This document shows, piece by piece, positions 24,365-37,047 of a DNA stretch of 64,000 nucleotides (its first letter is position 1; the number at the start of each line of letters is the position of its first letter). The notes under the pieces were generated by a model. That model made no database searches. It saw only the letters and a list, made by a program, of their open reading frames with translations, and was not told the DNA's origin. The position numbers were made by a program, and so were the translations under genes. The DNA is taken from positions 186,001 through 250,000 of the forward strand of contig NZ_LZJZ01000083.1 of NCBI RefSeq assembly GCF_001667585.1, given 5' to 3'. This stretch comes from Mycobacterium sp. E2733. Lineage in GTDB: Bacteria; Actinomycetota; Actinomycetes; Mycobacteriales; Mycobacteriaceae.

Positions 24365-27267
24365 AAACCGATAGCGACACCCGGCCCAGATTCATGCGGT
24401 TCGTCCGCGCCTTCGCGTGGCCGATCATCATCGGCTGGCTGCTCCTGACCGTCGCCCTGAACGTGCTTGTGCCGCCGATCGAGTCGGTCGCACGCCACCA
24501 TGCGGTGACGATGTCTCCGCAGGACGCGCCCGCGATGATCGCGGCCAAGCGGATGGGCGCCACCTTCCACGAGTCGGATTCCGACAGCATCGCGATGATC
24601 GTGCTCGAGAGTGATAAGCCACTCGGTGACGAGGCGCACCGCTATTACGACGGCTTGGTGAACAAACTGCAGGCCGACCCCAAGCACGTGCAGCACGTTC
24701 AGAACGTCTGGGGAGACCCGCTCACCGCCGCCGGTGTCCAGAGCCGGGACGGCAAAGCCGCCTACGTCCAACTCAACCTGGCCGGCAACCAGGGCAGCAC
24801 CGAGGGCAACGAATCCGTCGACGCGGTGCGAAAGATCGTTGACAGGTCAGCGCCGCCCCACGGGCTCAAGGTCTACGTCACCGGCCCGGCGCCGCTGACG
24901 ACGGACATGAACGAGGCCGCCGACAAGAGCATGTTCAAGATGATGGGCGTGACGGGCGTGGTCATCATGATCATGCTCTTCATCGCCTACCGCTCCGTCA
25001 GCACGGTGCTCCTGGTCCTCGTCATGGTCGGTTTCGAGATGGGCACGGCCAGGGGGCTGGTCGCGCTGCTCGGAAACAACCGGCTGTTGGGATTTTCTAC
25101 GTTCGTCGTCGCCATGCTGTCATCGCTGGCGATTGCGGCGGGAACCGATTACGCGATCTTTCTCATCGGCCGCTACCAGGAGGCTCGGCAGGCGGGTCAG
25201 GATCGAGAGACGGCCTGGTACACCATGTTTCGTGGGACCTCGCACATCATCTTGGGCTCGGGATTGACCATCGCCGGGGCCACGTTCTGCTTGCACCTGG
25301 CACGCCTGTCGTACTTCAAGGCACTCGGCATTCCTTCCGCACTGGGCCTGTTGGTCGTCGTCGCGGGAGCGATGACAGCGGCCCCCGCCGTCGTCGCGGT
25401 CGCCACCGGGTTCGGCCTGCTCGACCCGAGGCGGATGATCAAGACGCGCGGGTGGCGGCGCATCGGCACCGCCACCGTGCGCTGGCCCGGTCCGGTGTTC
25501 GCGGCCTCACTTGTCATCGCGATCGTCGGCATCCTCATCATGCCGAGCATGAAGGTCAGCTACAACGATCGCTTCTACATACCGCACAACCTTCCCTCGA
25601 ATGTCGGATACGCGGCTGCGGAACGCCATTTCAGCGCCGCCACAATGAATCCCGACATCCTCATGATCGAAGCCGATCATGACATGCGAAACAGCGGCGA
25701 CATGATCATCCTGGACCGGCTCGCCAAAGACGTATTCCGCTCACCCGGAATCGCGATGGTGCAGAGCATCACCCGGCCGTTGGGTGGACCCATCGAGCAC
25801 ACGTCCATACCGTTTCAGATCAGCGCCCAATCGATCCCGATCCAACAGAACCTGCAATTCATGCGGGACCGCACGGACGACATGCTCAAGATGAGCGACG
25901 ACCTCGGCGCCATGATCGCCTCGATGCAGCGGATGCAGGGCTTGCTCGGGCAGATGAGCGACGCGACCCATCGCATGGTCGGTGATATGGGCGAGATGCA
26001 GGCCACGCTGAACGAGATGCGCGACCACCTAGCGGATTTCGACGATTTCGCTCGGCCGTTCCGGAGCTATCTGTATTGGGAACGGCACTGCTTCAACATC
26101 CCCGTCTGCTGGGCCGCGAGGTCGGTGTTCGAGGCGATCGATGGCGTGGACAAGTTCAGCGAGAACATGAGCACGCTGATCAAAGATGTGAACAACGTCG
26201 ACGCCATACTGCCCCAGATGCAGGCCGAGTTCCCGCCGATCATCGCCGTCGCCAAATCGATGCAGGGGACCCTGCTCACGATGCACAGCAGCTTCTCGGG
26301 CCTGGTCACCCAAATGGCGCAGATGACCGATACGGCCAGCGCGATGGGCCAGGCCTTCGACGCTTCCCGGAGTGGCGACTACTTTTATTTGCCGCCGGAA
26401 GCGTTTCAGAATCCCGACTTCCAACGCGGCCTGAAGCTTTTCCTGTCGCCCGACGGTAAGGCCGCGCGCTTCATCATCACCCATGATGCCGATCCGGCGA
26501 CGCCGGCGGGTATTTCCGCGGTGATGCCGGCACTGGCCGCCGCGCATCAAGCGGTGAAGGGGACGACGCTGACCGGAGCCAAGTTCTATCTCGCGGGGAC
26601 GGCGGCCATCTATCGCGATATCCAGTCGGGCTCCCATTACGACCTGCTGATCGTCGGACTCGCGGCGCTGACGCTGATCTTCGTCGTCATGCTGATCATC
26701 ACGCGTGCGCTGGTCGCATCCATGGTGATCGTCGGCACGGTGTTGCTGTCGCTGGGTGCCGCCTTCGGGCTCTCGGTATTGGTGTGGCAACACCTCTTGG
26801 GCCTGGAGTTGAACTGGATCGCGCCGGTTTTCGGGCTGATCATCCTGCTGGCCGTCGGATCCGACTACAACCTGCTGCTGGTGTCGCGGTTCCAGGAGGA
26901 GATCGGCGCGGGGTTGCGGACCGGCATCATTCGCTCCATGGGCGAGACCGGTGGCGTCGTCACCTCCGCGGGCCTGGTGTTCGCCTTCACCATGATGTCG
27001 ATGGTCGCCAGCGACCTGCGCTCAATCGGCCAGGCCGGCAGCACGATTGGCCTCGGCCTGTTGTTCGACACGCTGATCGTGCGCTCGTTGATGACACCGT
27101 CGATCGCGGCGCTGCTGGGGCGCTGGTTCTGGTGGCCGTTGCGCGTGCGGCCCCGCCCGGCCAGCGCCATGCTGCGGCCCTTCGGACCCCGTCGCCTTGT
27201 TCGTTCCTTGCTGCTGGGCGAGGAGGCAGATGCGCCCACCGGCCGGCTCCACAAAGTCGAAGTGTGA
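24361..27267 (+). CDS. MmpL-family RND transporter
   Basis: A 968-residue inner-membrane RND transporter. The proton-relay pair Asp263-Tyr264 lies in AAGTDYAIFLIGRYQEAR; the second pair is in AVGSDYNLLLVSRFQEE near residue 840. The two large periplasmic loops flank the membrane sets, and the second holds a long Met-rich coiled segment (about 500-660; many RM/QM repeats). MmpL proteins export lipids, siderophores or drugs. Length and pairing with MmpS match MmpL4/5-like types; the cargo is unknown. A long in-frame extension upstream through mmpS DNA is not coding. Confidence 0.95.
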   Translation: MKTDSDTRPRFMRFVRAFAWPIIIGWLLLTVALNVLVPPIESVARHHAVTMSPQDAPAMIAAKRMGATFHESDSDSIAMIVLESDKPLGDEAHRYYDGLVNKLQADPKHVQHVQNVWGDPLTAAGVQSRDGKAAYVQLNLAGNQGSTEGNESVDAVRKIVDRSAPPHGLKVYVTGPAPLTTDMNEAADKSMFKMMGVTGVVIMIMLFIAYRSVSTVLLVLVMVGFEMGTARGLVALLGNNRLLGFSTFVVAMLSSLAIAAGTDYAIFLIGRYQEARQAGQDRETAWYTMFRGTSHIILGSGLTIAGATFCLHLARLSYFKALGIPSALGLLVVVAGAMTAAPAVVAVATGFGLLDPRRMIKTRGWRRIGTATVRWPGPVFAASLVIAIVGILIMPSMKVSYNDRFYIPHNLPSNVGYAAAERHFSAATMNPDILMIEADHDMRNSGDMIILDRLAKDVFRSPGIAMVQSITRPLGGPIEHTSIPFQISAQSIPIQQNLQFMRDRTDDMLKMSDDLGAMIASMQRMQGLLGQMSDATHRMVGDMGEMQATLNEMRDHLADFDDFARPFRSYLYWERHCFNIPVCWAARSVFEAIDGVDKFSENMSTLIKDVNNVDAILPQMQAEFPPIIAVAKSMQGTLLTMHSSFSGLVTQMAQMTDTASAMGQAFDASRSGDYFYLPPEAFQNPDFQRGLKLFLSPDGKAARFIITHDADPATPAGISAVMPALAAAHQAVKGTTLTGAKFYLAGTAAIYRDIQSGSHYDLLIVGLAALTLIFVVMLIITRALVASMVIVGTVLLSLGAAFGLSVLVWQHLLGLELNWIAPVFGLIILLAVGSDYNLLLVSRFQEEIGAGLRTGIIRSMGETGGVVTSAGLVFAFTMMSMVASDLRSIGQAGSTIGLGLLFDTLIVRSLMTPSIAALLGRWFWWPLRVRPRPASAMLRPFGPRRLVRSLLLGEEADAPTGRLHKVEV

Positions 27268-27301
27268 GGGACCGCGCAAGATAGGGCGCAAGATAGGGGT
27301 T

Positions 27302-27799
27302 GTGCGGCTGCTGCTGATCTCCGATACCCACGTGCCCAAGCGCGCCCGCGACTTGCCCGCACGGGTCTGGGATGAGGTGGACGCGGCCGACGTGGTCATG
27401 CACGCGGGCGACTGGGTGGTGCCCGAGTTGCTCGACGAACTCGAGACCAGGTCGGCCCGGCTGGTGGCTTGCTGGGGCAACAATGACGGGCCGGCGCTGC
27501 GGGCGAGGCTGCCGGAACGCGCGGACGTGACCCTGGCGGGCGTGCGATTCACGGTCGTGCACGAGACCGGCGCAGCGGCGGGCCGCGAAGCCCGGATGTC
27601 GCGGCTGTACCCCGACACCCAGGTGCTGGTGTTCGGGCACAGCCACATCCCCTGGGACACCAGTGCCGACACCGGGCTGCGCCTGCTCAATCCCGGCTCG
27701 CCGACGGATCGCCGCCGGCAGCCGTTCTGCACCTACATGACCGCACGCCTCGCCGACGGGGCCCTCGCCGACGTGGTCCTGCATCGCCTTCCGAAGTAG
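27302..27799 (+). CDS. YfcE/MJ0936-family metallophosphoesterase
   Basis: A 165-residue calcineurin-like phosphodiesterase. Metal motifs in order: SDTHVP (residues 6-11), HAGDWV, GNND and GHSHIPW. GTG start at 27302 gives VRLLLISDTH, the usual family start. Follows mmpL after 34 bp on the same strand. Substrate, possibly a phosphodiester metabolite, is unknown. Confidence 0.88.
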   Translation: MRLLLISDTHVPKRARDLPARVWDEVDAADVVMHAGDWVVPELLDELETRSARLVACWGNNDGPALRARLPERADVTLAGVRFTVVHETGAAAGREARMSRLYPDTQVLVFGHSHIPWDTSADTGLRLLNPGSPTDRRRQPFCTYMTARLADGALADVVLHRLPK

Positions 27800-27865
27800 C
27801 GGGTACATACCTTCTGCACAGCTTCCGCACATAGATAGCTCCACTACAGAGGTATTATCGAGAAG

Positions 27866-28318
27866 GTGAAGTCAAGTACCGACGTGGTCACCGAGGTGTT
27901 TCGCGTCGTCGGCAGGTTCCGCCGGCAACTCCGACGGTCGGCCGGGCGCGGCTTCGATTCGTCGCGGTTGACCGAGTCGCAGTCCGAGCTGTTGTGGCTG
28001 GTGGGCCGGCGGCCGGGCGTCTCGGTCAACGCCGCCGCCGCCGAGCTCGGGCTGGCCCCCAACACCGCTTCGACCCTGGTCTCCAAGCTGGTATCCGGCG
28101 GATTGCTGACGCGGACGGTCGGCGACACCGACCGCAGGGTTGGCCGGCTACACCTTGCCGAGCCCGCCCAGCAGGTCGTCGACGCGTCCCGCGCCGCACG
28201 GCGAGCCGTGCTGGCCGAGGTTCTCGCCGAGCTTGACGATGATCAAATCGAGTATTTGACAAGAGGATTGGAGGTCATTGAGACGATGACCCAGAAACTG
28301 CTGGAGCGACGACCATGA
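27866..28318 (+). CDS. MarR-family transcriptional regulator
   Basis: A 150-residue winged-helix regulator: SRLTESQSELLWLVGRRPGVSV, recognition helix NTASTLVSKLVSGGLL, and the wing DRRVGRLHLAE. Its TGA overlaps the start of the ABC ATPase gene (ATGA), so it heads an operon with the exporter and probably controls it. GTG start with AGAAGG upstream. Confidence 0.9.
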   Translation: MKSSTDVVTEVFRVVGRFRRQLRRSAGRGFDSSRLTESQSELLWLVGRRPGVSVNAAAAELGLAPNTASTLVSKLVSGGLLTRTVGDTDRRVGRLHLAEPAQQVVDASRAARRAVLAEVLAELDDDQIEYLTRGLEVIETMTQKLLERRP

Positions 28319-29145
28319 GCGCATCACTGCCGATGGCGATCGATGCCAGACACCTGACCTATCGCTACGGCCAGTTCACCGCCGTCAACGACGTGACGTT
28401 GCAGGTGCGGCCGGGCGAAACCATGGGCTTGCTCGGTCCGAACGGCGCCGGAAAGACGACCATGGTCCGGATGCTCACCACGCTGACGCCGGTGCAGCAG
28501 GGTGAACTGCGCGTCTTCGGCTTGGACGCCCGCCGCCAAACCACCGACATTCGCAGCAACATCGGCTATGTGCCGCAACAGCTCTCGATCGAGCCCGCAC
28601 TGACCGGCCGGCAGAATGTCGAATGGTTCGCACGCCTCTACGGTGTGCCCCGGGCCGAGCGTTCCGAGCGGGTCGGTCAGGCGCTGGCCGCCATGGACCT
28701 GCTCGACGTGGCCGACCGGATGGCCTCCGCGTATTCCGGCGGCATGGTCCGCCGCCTCGAGGTGGCCCAGGCGCTGGTGAACCGGCCGTCGCTGTTGGTT
28801 CTCGACGAACCGACCGTCGGGCTGGACCCGATTGCGCGCGACGGCGTCTGGACACAGGTGCGGAAGATGCAGGCGCAGTTCGGGATGACCGTGCTGCTCA
28901 CCACCCACTACATGGAAGAGGCCGACGCGTTGTGCGACCGCGTCGCGCTGATGCACCACGGTGAGTTGCGGGCGGTGGGCTCGCCCGCCAAGTTGAAGTC
29001 GACGGTGGGGCCGCGCGCGACCCTCGATGACGTGTTCCGCCACTATGCGGCCTCGGGCTTGGAGGACGAGGCGGCGTCGTCCGAGGCGGCGGGATCGCTC
29101 CGCGAAATCCGTTCTGCCAGAAAGGTTGCGCGCCGTGTCGGTTGA
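28315..29145 (+). CDS. ABC transporter ATP-binding protein (DrrA/multidrug type)
   Basis: A 276-residue ATPase: Walker A GPNGAGKTT at 41-49, signature YSGGM at 140-144, Walker B LLVLDEP at 160-166, switch His in TTHYMEEAD. The C-terminus is extended (ASGLEDEAASSEAA) as in DrrA-like exporters. Overlaps the permease gene by 11 bases. Provides energy for export of an unknown drug or lipid. Confidence 0.93.
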   Translation: MSASLPMAIDARHLTYRYGQFTAVNDVTLQVRPGETMGLLGPNGAGKTTMVRMLTTLTPVQQGELRVFGLDARRQTTDIRSNIGYVPQQLSIEPALTGRQNVEWFARLYGVPRAERSERVGQALAAMDLLDVADRMASAYSGGMVRRLEVAQALVNRPSLLVLDEPTVGLDPIARDGVWTQVRKMQAQFGMTVLLTTHYMEEADALCDRVALMHHGELRAVGSPAKLKSTVGPRATLDDVFRHYAASGLEDEAASSEAAGSLREIRSARKVARRVG

Positions 29146-29953
29146 TAGCGCCATGCCGGGCACCCTGGTCCGCGCGCCGCGCGGATGGCAACGGGTCGGT
29201 GCCGTGTTCAGCCGCATCGGCGCGTTCGCGATCGTCGAACTACAGAAGTTGCAGCACGACCGGACCGAGCTCGTCACCCGGATGGTGCAGCCTGCGCTGT
29301 GGCTATTGATCTTCGGGACAACATTCAGCCACCTGCACGTCATCCAGACCGGATCGGTGTCCTACCTCGCCTTCCTGGCACCGGGGATCATCGCCCAGTC
29401 GGCGCTGTTCATCTCCATTTTCTATGGGATACAGATCATTTGGGATCGAGACGCGGGCGTCCTGGCCAAGCTGATGGTGACGCCCGCCCCCGCGTCGGCG
29501 CTGATTTCCGGCAAGGCGTTTGCGGCCGGGGTGCGCTCGGTCGCGCAGGTGGTCGGCGTGATGGCGCTGGCGTATCTGATGAACGTCGGCCTGACGGTCA
29601 ACCCGTTGCGGATCCTGGCGGCGATGGCCGTCGTGATGCTCGGTGCCGCGTTCTTCGCCTGCCTGTCAATGACGCTGGCCGGCTTGGTGCGCAACCGCGA
29701 TCGCCTGATGGGGATCGGTCAGGCCATCACGATGCCGCTGTTCTTCGCCTCGAACGCGTTGTATCCGGTCGACGTGATGCCGACGTGGCTGCACGTGTTG
29801 AGTCGAGTCAACCCGCTCAGTTATGAGGTCGACGCCTTGCGGGGGCTGCTGATCGGCACGCCATTCAACCCGATGGACATCGTCGTGCTGGTGGTGGCCG
29901 CGGTGCTCGGAATCGCCACGGCATCAACGCTATTGCGCCGGCTCGTCGCCTAG
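29135..29953 (+). CDS. ABC-2 type transporter permease (DrrB-like)
   Basis: A 272-residue membrane protein with about six hydrophobic helices and the ABC-2 marks PALWLLIFGTTFSH near the start and LFFASNALYPVDVMPTWL near the end. Pairs with the preceding ATPase. GTG start at 29135 is preceded by AGAAAGG and overlaps the ATPase stop. The start could also be the ATG at 29153 (MPGTLVRAP). Confidence 0.9.
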   Translation: MSVDSAMPGTLVRAPRGWQRVGAVFSRIGAFAIVELQKLQHDRTELVTRMVQPALWLLIFGTTFSHLHVIQTGSVSYLAFLAPGIIAQSALFISIFYGIQIIWDRDAGVLAKLMVTPAPASALISGKAFAAGVRSVAQVVGVMALAYLMNVGLTVNPLRILAAMAVVMLGAAFFACLSMTLAGLVRNRDRLMGIGQAITMPLFFASNALYPVDVMPTWLHVLSRVNPLSYEVDALRGLLIGTPFNPMDIVVLVVAAVLGIATASTLLRRLVA

Positions 29954-29954
29954 G

Positions 29955-29981
29955 GGCCATCGGCGCCATAGCCGATAGGCC
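29955..29981 (+). terminator. Hairpin after the ABC exporter operon
   Basis: GGCC-ATCGGC pairs with GCCGAT-a-GGCC (10 bp with one bulge, 6-nt loop) directly after the permease stop. No T-tract follows. The remaining ~200 bases up to fbpC hold no gene; they should contain the fbpC promoter, but I see no convincing -35/-10 pair. Confidence 0.5.
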
Positions 29982-30181
29982 AGCGGTTGGAAAGGCCGGC
30001 ACGCGGTTCCGATAACGAATCGTGACCCAACGGTGACGATTCCCGGCTGACGCCCAATCGTTAGCCAACCGCGACGTGAAGCTCCGGCCGCGACAGGCGA
30101 ATTGCGCCCTCCCTCCGTGTTTCACTGCCCAGCGAACGGATTCGACCGCCGCACACGGCAGATGAAAGTTGGGATGGGTAG

Positions 30182-31228
<1,047 letters not shown>

Positions 31229-31241
31229 GATCCTCCCAGCC

Positions 31242-31287
31242 AGCAACGGCAGTAGCGCACCGGTCAGCGCTACTGCCGTTGCTTTTT
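31242..31287. terminator. Strong terminator between fbpC and the convergent YoaK-like gene
   Basis: A perfect 17-bp stem (31242-31258 with 31267-31283, 8-nt loop) followed by five T's on the plus strand. It is a textbook intrinsic terminator for fbpC. The right arm also codes the last residues and stop of the convergent membrane-protein gene, so the two 3' ends share it. Confidence 0.9.
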
Positions 31288-31989
31288 GGCCGACTCGGCT
31301 TCCAGCAGCAGCGCGCGGCGGTCCTGATGGAAATACGTGTAAGCGGTTGTCAATGCGCACAAGGCCGTAGCCATCACCAGCATCCAGGTCCCGTTGACGA
31401 CCAGGCTGATGAAGCCGCCCACGGTGGCGCCGACCACAAAGCTGCCCAGCAGCAGAAAGTACCCGAGCCAGTCCGAGGTGCTTCCGCCACCGGCGATGTG
31501 GCGTTCGATGCCCTGACCCATCTTCACGGTCGTGCCGGTCACATAGCTCAACGGCACCGAGACCTCGCCGTCCTTGACAAACGACGTGTTCAATGCCCCG
31601 GTGCCGAAGGCCATCAGCACTATCGGCGCGAAGTCGAGGAGATTTGCTTCCCATCCCGTATCGACAAGGTCCACCACGGTCGCGGCCAGCAGGCTGAAGG
31701 TGGTCAGCACTGTCGGGCCGTGCGGATGGTCCACCCAAAAGAATCGCCGGCACAGTGATGCAACGATCACGCCGGCGACGAACGCCACAATGAGCAGGCC
31801 GGCGCTGGCGGCAAGCCACACTTCGCCGGTGAAGTACCCGAGCACGGCGCGTTGGGCATTGCCGGTGACGAAAACCACGAAGTATCCGGCGGAGTGGGTA
31901 AATGAGATCGCGCCCACCACACCCGCGAGCACCGCCAGCACCCACGACAGCCGTGCCTCGCTATTGAACGTTTCACTCGCCACACGCAC
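31270..31989 (-). CDS. YoaK/DUF1275-family membrane protein
   Basis: A 239-residue integral membrane protein with six or so hydrophobic segments and YoaK marks: DAISFTHSAGYFVVFVTGN-like start (here AISFTHSAGYFVVFVTGN), MAFGTGALNTSFVKDGE and SYVTGTTVKMGQGIE. Function of the family unknown. It lies 43 bp after mak on the same strand, in the place of Rv0128; I cannot confirm homology to that gene. GTG start. Confidence 0.85.
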   Translation of the reverse strand: MRVASETFNSEARLSWVLAVLAGVVGAISFTHSAGYFVVFVTGNAQRAVLGYFTGEVWLAASAGLLIVAFVAGVIVASLCRRFFWVDHPHGPTVLTTFSLLAATVVDLVDTGWEANLLDFAPIVLMAFGTGALNTSFVKDGEVSVPLSYVTGTTVKMGQGIERHIAGGGSTSDWLGYFLLLGSFVVGATVGGFISLVVNGTWMLVMATALCALTTAYTYFHQDRRALLLEAESAKKQRQ

Positions 31990-32032
31990 ATGCTGTCAGA
32001 CCATGGCGGCGCGCGCAGCGCGGACGATCTCC

Positions 32033-33374
32033 CTAGGTGGCGGTGAGCCGGGCGATCGAGCGCAGCGGGATCGGCAGCCAGCCGGGCCGGTGCCGCGCCT
32101 CATAGCCTGCCTCGTACACGGCCTTGTCGAGTTCGTAGGCGGCCAGCAGCGCAGCCGAATCGCGCGGGTCGGTGCCCGACGCGGCGGCGTAGCCCTCGCA
32201 GAACGCGGTCCGGTTGCGCTCGACCCATTCCCGGGCGCGGGCGGCCAATTGCTTGTCGGCCGCCTGGTCCACCAGGGGTCCGTACGCGGCGTATTCGAAC
32301 GACCGCAGCACACCGGCCACGTCGCGCAGCGATGAGTCCGGCGCCCGGCGCTCCTCGAGCGGCTGCCCCGGTTCACCCTCGAAATCGATGAGCAGCCAGC
32401 TTTCGGGCGTGCGCAGCACCTGGCCGAGGTGCAGGTCCCCGTGTACCCGCTGGACGGTGATCGTCTGGCCGGCGAGTTTGGAGAATCGCTCCTCGATGGT
32501 CGCCGCGTACTCCTGCAGTTCGGGCACCTTCGCCACGGTCGACGACAGTCGTGCCAGCACGGTGTCGACCGGGAAGGCCGACTGCGCCGTTCCCAAGGAC
32601 TCCGCCAGGGTGGCGTGCACGGACGCCACGGCCTCGCCGAGCCGCCGGGATTCGCCGGCGAAGTCGCCGCCGACCTCGTGCGCATACAGGTCGCCCTCCG
32701 CGAACAGGTCGCGAACGCTCGCGGTGGCCATCGCCCACCCCTCCGCGGCGTTGGACGCAAACTCCGTCACCATGCCTAGCGGCCACGCCGCATCGGCGGT
32801 GCCGTCCGGCGCCGCCATCTCGTAGGTGCCCAGCAGCCGGGCCACGTGCGGGTTACCGGCGCGCCCCAGCACGCGGTTCAGTTCGACGTCCGGGTTGATG
32901 CCGGTGCTGACCCGGCGAAACGCCTTGAAGATCGCGTCGCGGTCGAAGATGACGCTGGTATTGCTCTGTTCGGCGTCGGAGACGTGTGGCAGCGCCTCCA
33001 GCGGCAGCACGACGTCGGGTTCTTTGAGGAACCTCACCTCGGTGCCGGACGCGGTACGAACGGCCGACGAGTCGATCAACGACAACAGGAACTGGGGCGC
33101 GTCGGTGTCGTACAGGCCGTCGAAGCCCGTGCGGTCGCCGGCCGCGCCGATGGTGGCCACGGTGCTGTACTCGGAGACCGGCGCGGCGTCCCACCGCACG
33201 ATCACCTGGTAGCGCTCGGACGAGCCGTCGGTGTACTGGGCGTCGACCAGCACCAGGTCGAGGTCCTCCCGCAGCGGGACGACCACGGCGGCTTCGGCGG
33301 AGGTCAGTTCCCGATTGCGTCCGGCGTACCACCGTTGCTGTGGGAGCCAGTCCGACCACGGCAACTTGGCTGGC

Positions 33375-33382
<8 letters not shown>
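32033..33382 (-). CDS. mak: Maltokinase Mak
   Basis: A 449-residue ATP-dependent kinase making maltose-1-phosphate for the GlgE alpha-glucan pathway. Kinase-like catalytic loop HGDLHLGQ at 314-321 and metal loop IDFEGEP near 332-338; the N-terminal cap has the conserved [15 protein letters not shown]. The GTG at 33382 has GAGGAGG 6 nt upstream and overlaps the treS stop by 8 bases, so TreS and Mak are translationally coupled. An alternative GTG lies 5 codons upstream. Orthologue of Rv0127. Confidence 0.95.
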
Positions 33383-35153
<1,771 letters not shown>

Positions 35154-35274
35154 CAAATCCACGATGCCACGGGTACCCGAGGCGTGACATTCGGAATCAC
35201 ACCCGCCGATATGTGACGAAACAAGCTCGGCACCAAGGGAATTGGCCAGCCGCCGGGCATCGTCGAGGTGAGGA

Positions 35275-36324
35275 TCAGGCCGGAGGGCCGTCGGCCAGCG
35301 TCACGTTCGTGGTGCGGTCGCCGCCCCCGGCGGAGCGGTAGCGCAGCGTGATGTTGTCGCCGGGGTGGTGCGGGACGAGCACTTCCGTCATCGACGTGGC
35401 GCCGGTGATCGCGACGTTGTCAACCCCGGTGATGACGTCACCGGGGGAGATCCCGGCCGCCGCCGCGGGGCCGCTGGTGACCACCCGCTCGACGCGGGCG
35501 CCGTTGCCGTTGTTGTCGGTCACGCCCAGGCCGAGGAACGCGGTCGGGCCGATGTGCACGGTGTTGGAGCCCGCGCCCGACCTGATCTGCCCCGCCACGC
35601 CCATCGCCCTGCCGATCGGGATGGCGAAGCCCTGCCCGCCGCCTGACATCTTGTAGTTATCGGTGGCGGCGGTGTTCACACCGACGACCTGGCCGCCGCT
35701 GTTGACCAGCGGACCGCCGGAGTCGCCGGGCCTGATCGGTGTGTCGGCCTGGATCAGCCCGCCCAGCGATTCGTTGGCGCCGGTCAGGGTGTCGGTCGCG
35801 GAGACCGACTGGTTCAGCGCGATGACCTTGCCGGACACCGCACTGGGCGTTCCGCCCTGGCCGCCGGCGTTGCCCATCGCGACGACCGGTTCACCCACCG
35901 AGACGCCGCCCCCGATCGCGGCGGTCGGAAGCCCGGCTCCGCCGCGGAGCTGTAGCACCGCGATGTCCTGGGTGCGGTCGTAGCCGACCACGTCGACGTC
36001 GTACGTCTGCCCGTTGCCGACGTCGAACGCGCTGATATCCGTCGCACCGGAGATCACGTGATTGTTGGTGAGCACGACACCGTTGGGGTCGATGACGATG
36101 CCGGTTCCGGCGCCGACCGCGTTGTTGTAGCCGAACTTCGTGCTGATGTTGACCACTTGCGGCCCCACCTGGCCGACCAACGCGGCGGGGTCGAGGGGCG
36201 CCTGCGGTTGAGGGAACGGCGCTGCGCCCGCAGGCACGGTGCCCAAACCGAGGCCCAGTCCGACCACAGCCAGCACGCTGACCAACCATGACCACCAGAC
36301 CGAGCGGTGGTGCGATTTGCTCAT
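35275..36324 (-). CDS. pepA: Secreted trypsin-like serine protease PepA with PDZ domain
   Basis: A 349-residue exported protease (MTB32A/Rv0125 type). Signal peptide to about residue 35 (…[10 protein letters not shown]). Catalytic triad His89 (TNNHVI), Asp120 (RTQDIAVL) and Ser202 (GDSGGP), then a C-terminal PDZ domain from about 260 (FLGLGVTDN … [19 protein letters not shown]). The ATG giving MSKSHHRS was chosen, with GCAGGAAGG upstream. In M. tuberculosis a PE_PGRS gene is next; here it is absent. Confidence 0.95.
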   Translation of the reverse strand: MSKSHHRSVWWSWLVSVLAVVGLGLGLGTVPAGAAPFPQPQAPLDPAALVGQVGPQVVNISTKFGYNNAVGAGTGIVIDPNGVVLTNNHVISGATDISAFDVGNGQTYDVDVVGYDRTQDIAVLQLRGGAGLPTAAIGGGVSVGEPVVAMGNAGGQGGTPSAVSGKVIALNQSVSATDTLTGANESLGGLIQADTPIRPGDSGGPLVNSGGQVVGVNTAATDNYKMSGGGQGFAIPIGRAMGVAGQIRSGAGSNTVHIGPTAFLGLGVTDNNGNGARVERVVTSGPAAAAGISPGDVITGVDNVAITGATSMTEVLVPHHPGDNITLRYRSAGGGDRTTNVTLADGPPA

Positions 36325-36431
36325 CCGACACCCTTCCTGCTTCGCGGTAAACACCAAACTGTCCCGGCCTTGCGGTTCTGGGCGGCACAATTATGTGTAT
36401 ATAACCGTAATGCAGGTAGCTATTCACGGCA

Positions 36432-36881
36432 GTGGCAAGGTTCCGATCGGCCTACGCTGACACGGTGGGCGAATTCGACCCCAAGGCCAGCTTCACCCGA
36501 TCCCCGGTGGCCCGACTGGCCACGATCACGCCCGACGGCCTCCCCCACCTGGTGCCGGTGGTGTTCGCGGCCACTGACGACGCGCCCGACGTGGTTTACA
36601 CCGCCGTCGACGCGAAACCCAAGACGACGCGGCGGCTGCGGCGGCTGGCGAACATTGCAGAGAACCCCCACGTGAGCCTGCTCGTCGACCATTACGCCGA
36701 TGACTGGACACGGCTGTGGTGGGTGCGGGCCGACGGTACGGCGAGCGTCCATACGAGCGGGCCGACGATCGAGTCCGCATACCGGCTACTGCGTGCCAAA
36801 TACCCTCAGTACCAATCGGTTCCGTTGGACGGACCGGTGATCGCGATCGCGGTTCGCCGCTGGTCGAGCTGGCACGTCTGA
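36432..36881 (+). CDS. PPOX-class, F420-binding split-barrel protein (Rv0121c-like)
   Basis: A 149-residue pyridoxamine-phosphate-oxidase-fold protein: [24 protein letters not shown] at the start, [27 protein letters not shown], and [11 protein letters not shown]. This subgroup of small actinobacterial proteins is linked to F420 or flavin. GTG start at 36432. Divergent from pepA; positional equivalent of Rv0121c. The reaction is unknown. Confidence 0.87.
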   Translation: MARFRSAYADTVGEFDPKASFTRSPVARLATITPDGLPHLVPVVFAATDDAPDVVYTAVDAKPKTTRRLRRLANIAENPHVSLLVDHYADDWTRLWWVRADGTASVHTSGPTIESAYRLLRAKYPQYQSVPLDGPVIAIAVRRWSSWHV

Positions 36882-36927
36882 CGGACGACGCTTCCTTACC
36901 CTCAAGGCCCTGGCAAATGTGGCCCTC

Positions 36928-36951
36928 CCGCGGCCTTGTGTTGGGCCGCGG
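36928..36951. terminator. Hairpin between the PPOX gene and fusA2
   Basis: CCGCGGCC (36928-36935) pairs perfectly with GGCCGCGG (36944-36951), 8-nt loop. It lies 47 bp after the PPOX stop and about 100 bp before fusA2. Just downstream TTGCCT (36964) and TAGGAC (36986) could be a weak fusA2 promoter with a 16-nt spacer. Confidence 0.45.
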
Positions 36952-37047
36952 TTGGGGGAAAAGTTGCCTGTAGACCCCTGTGAGCTAGGACACATCACGC
37001 TGGGCGCACCCGCCGGCGATGCCACCGGGGAGAACTGGAGGAAGGTC

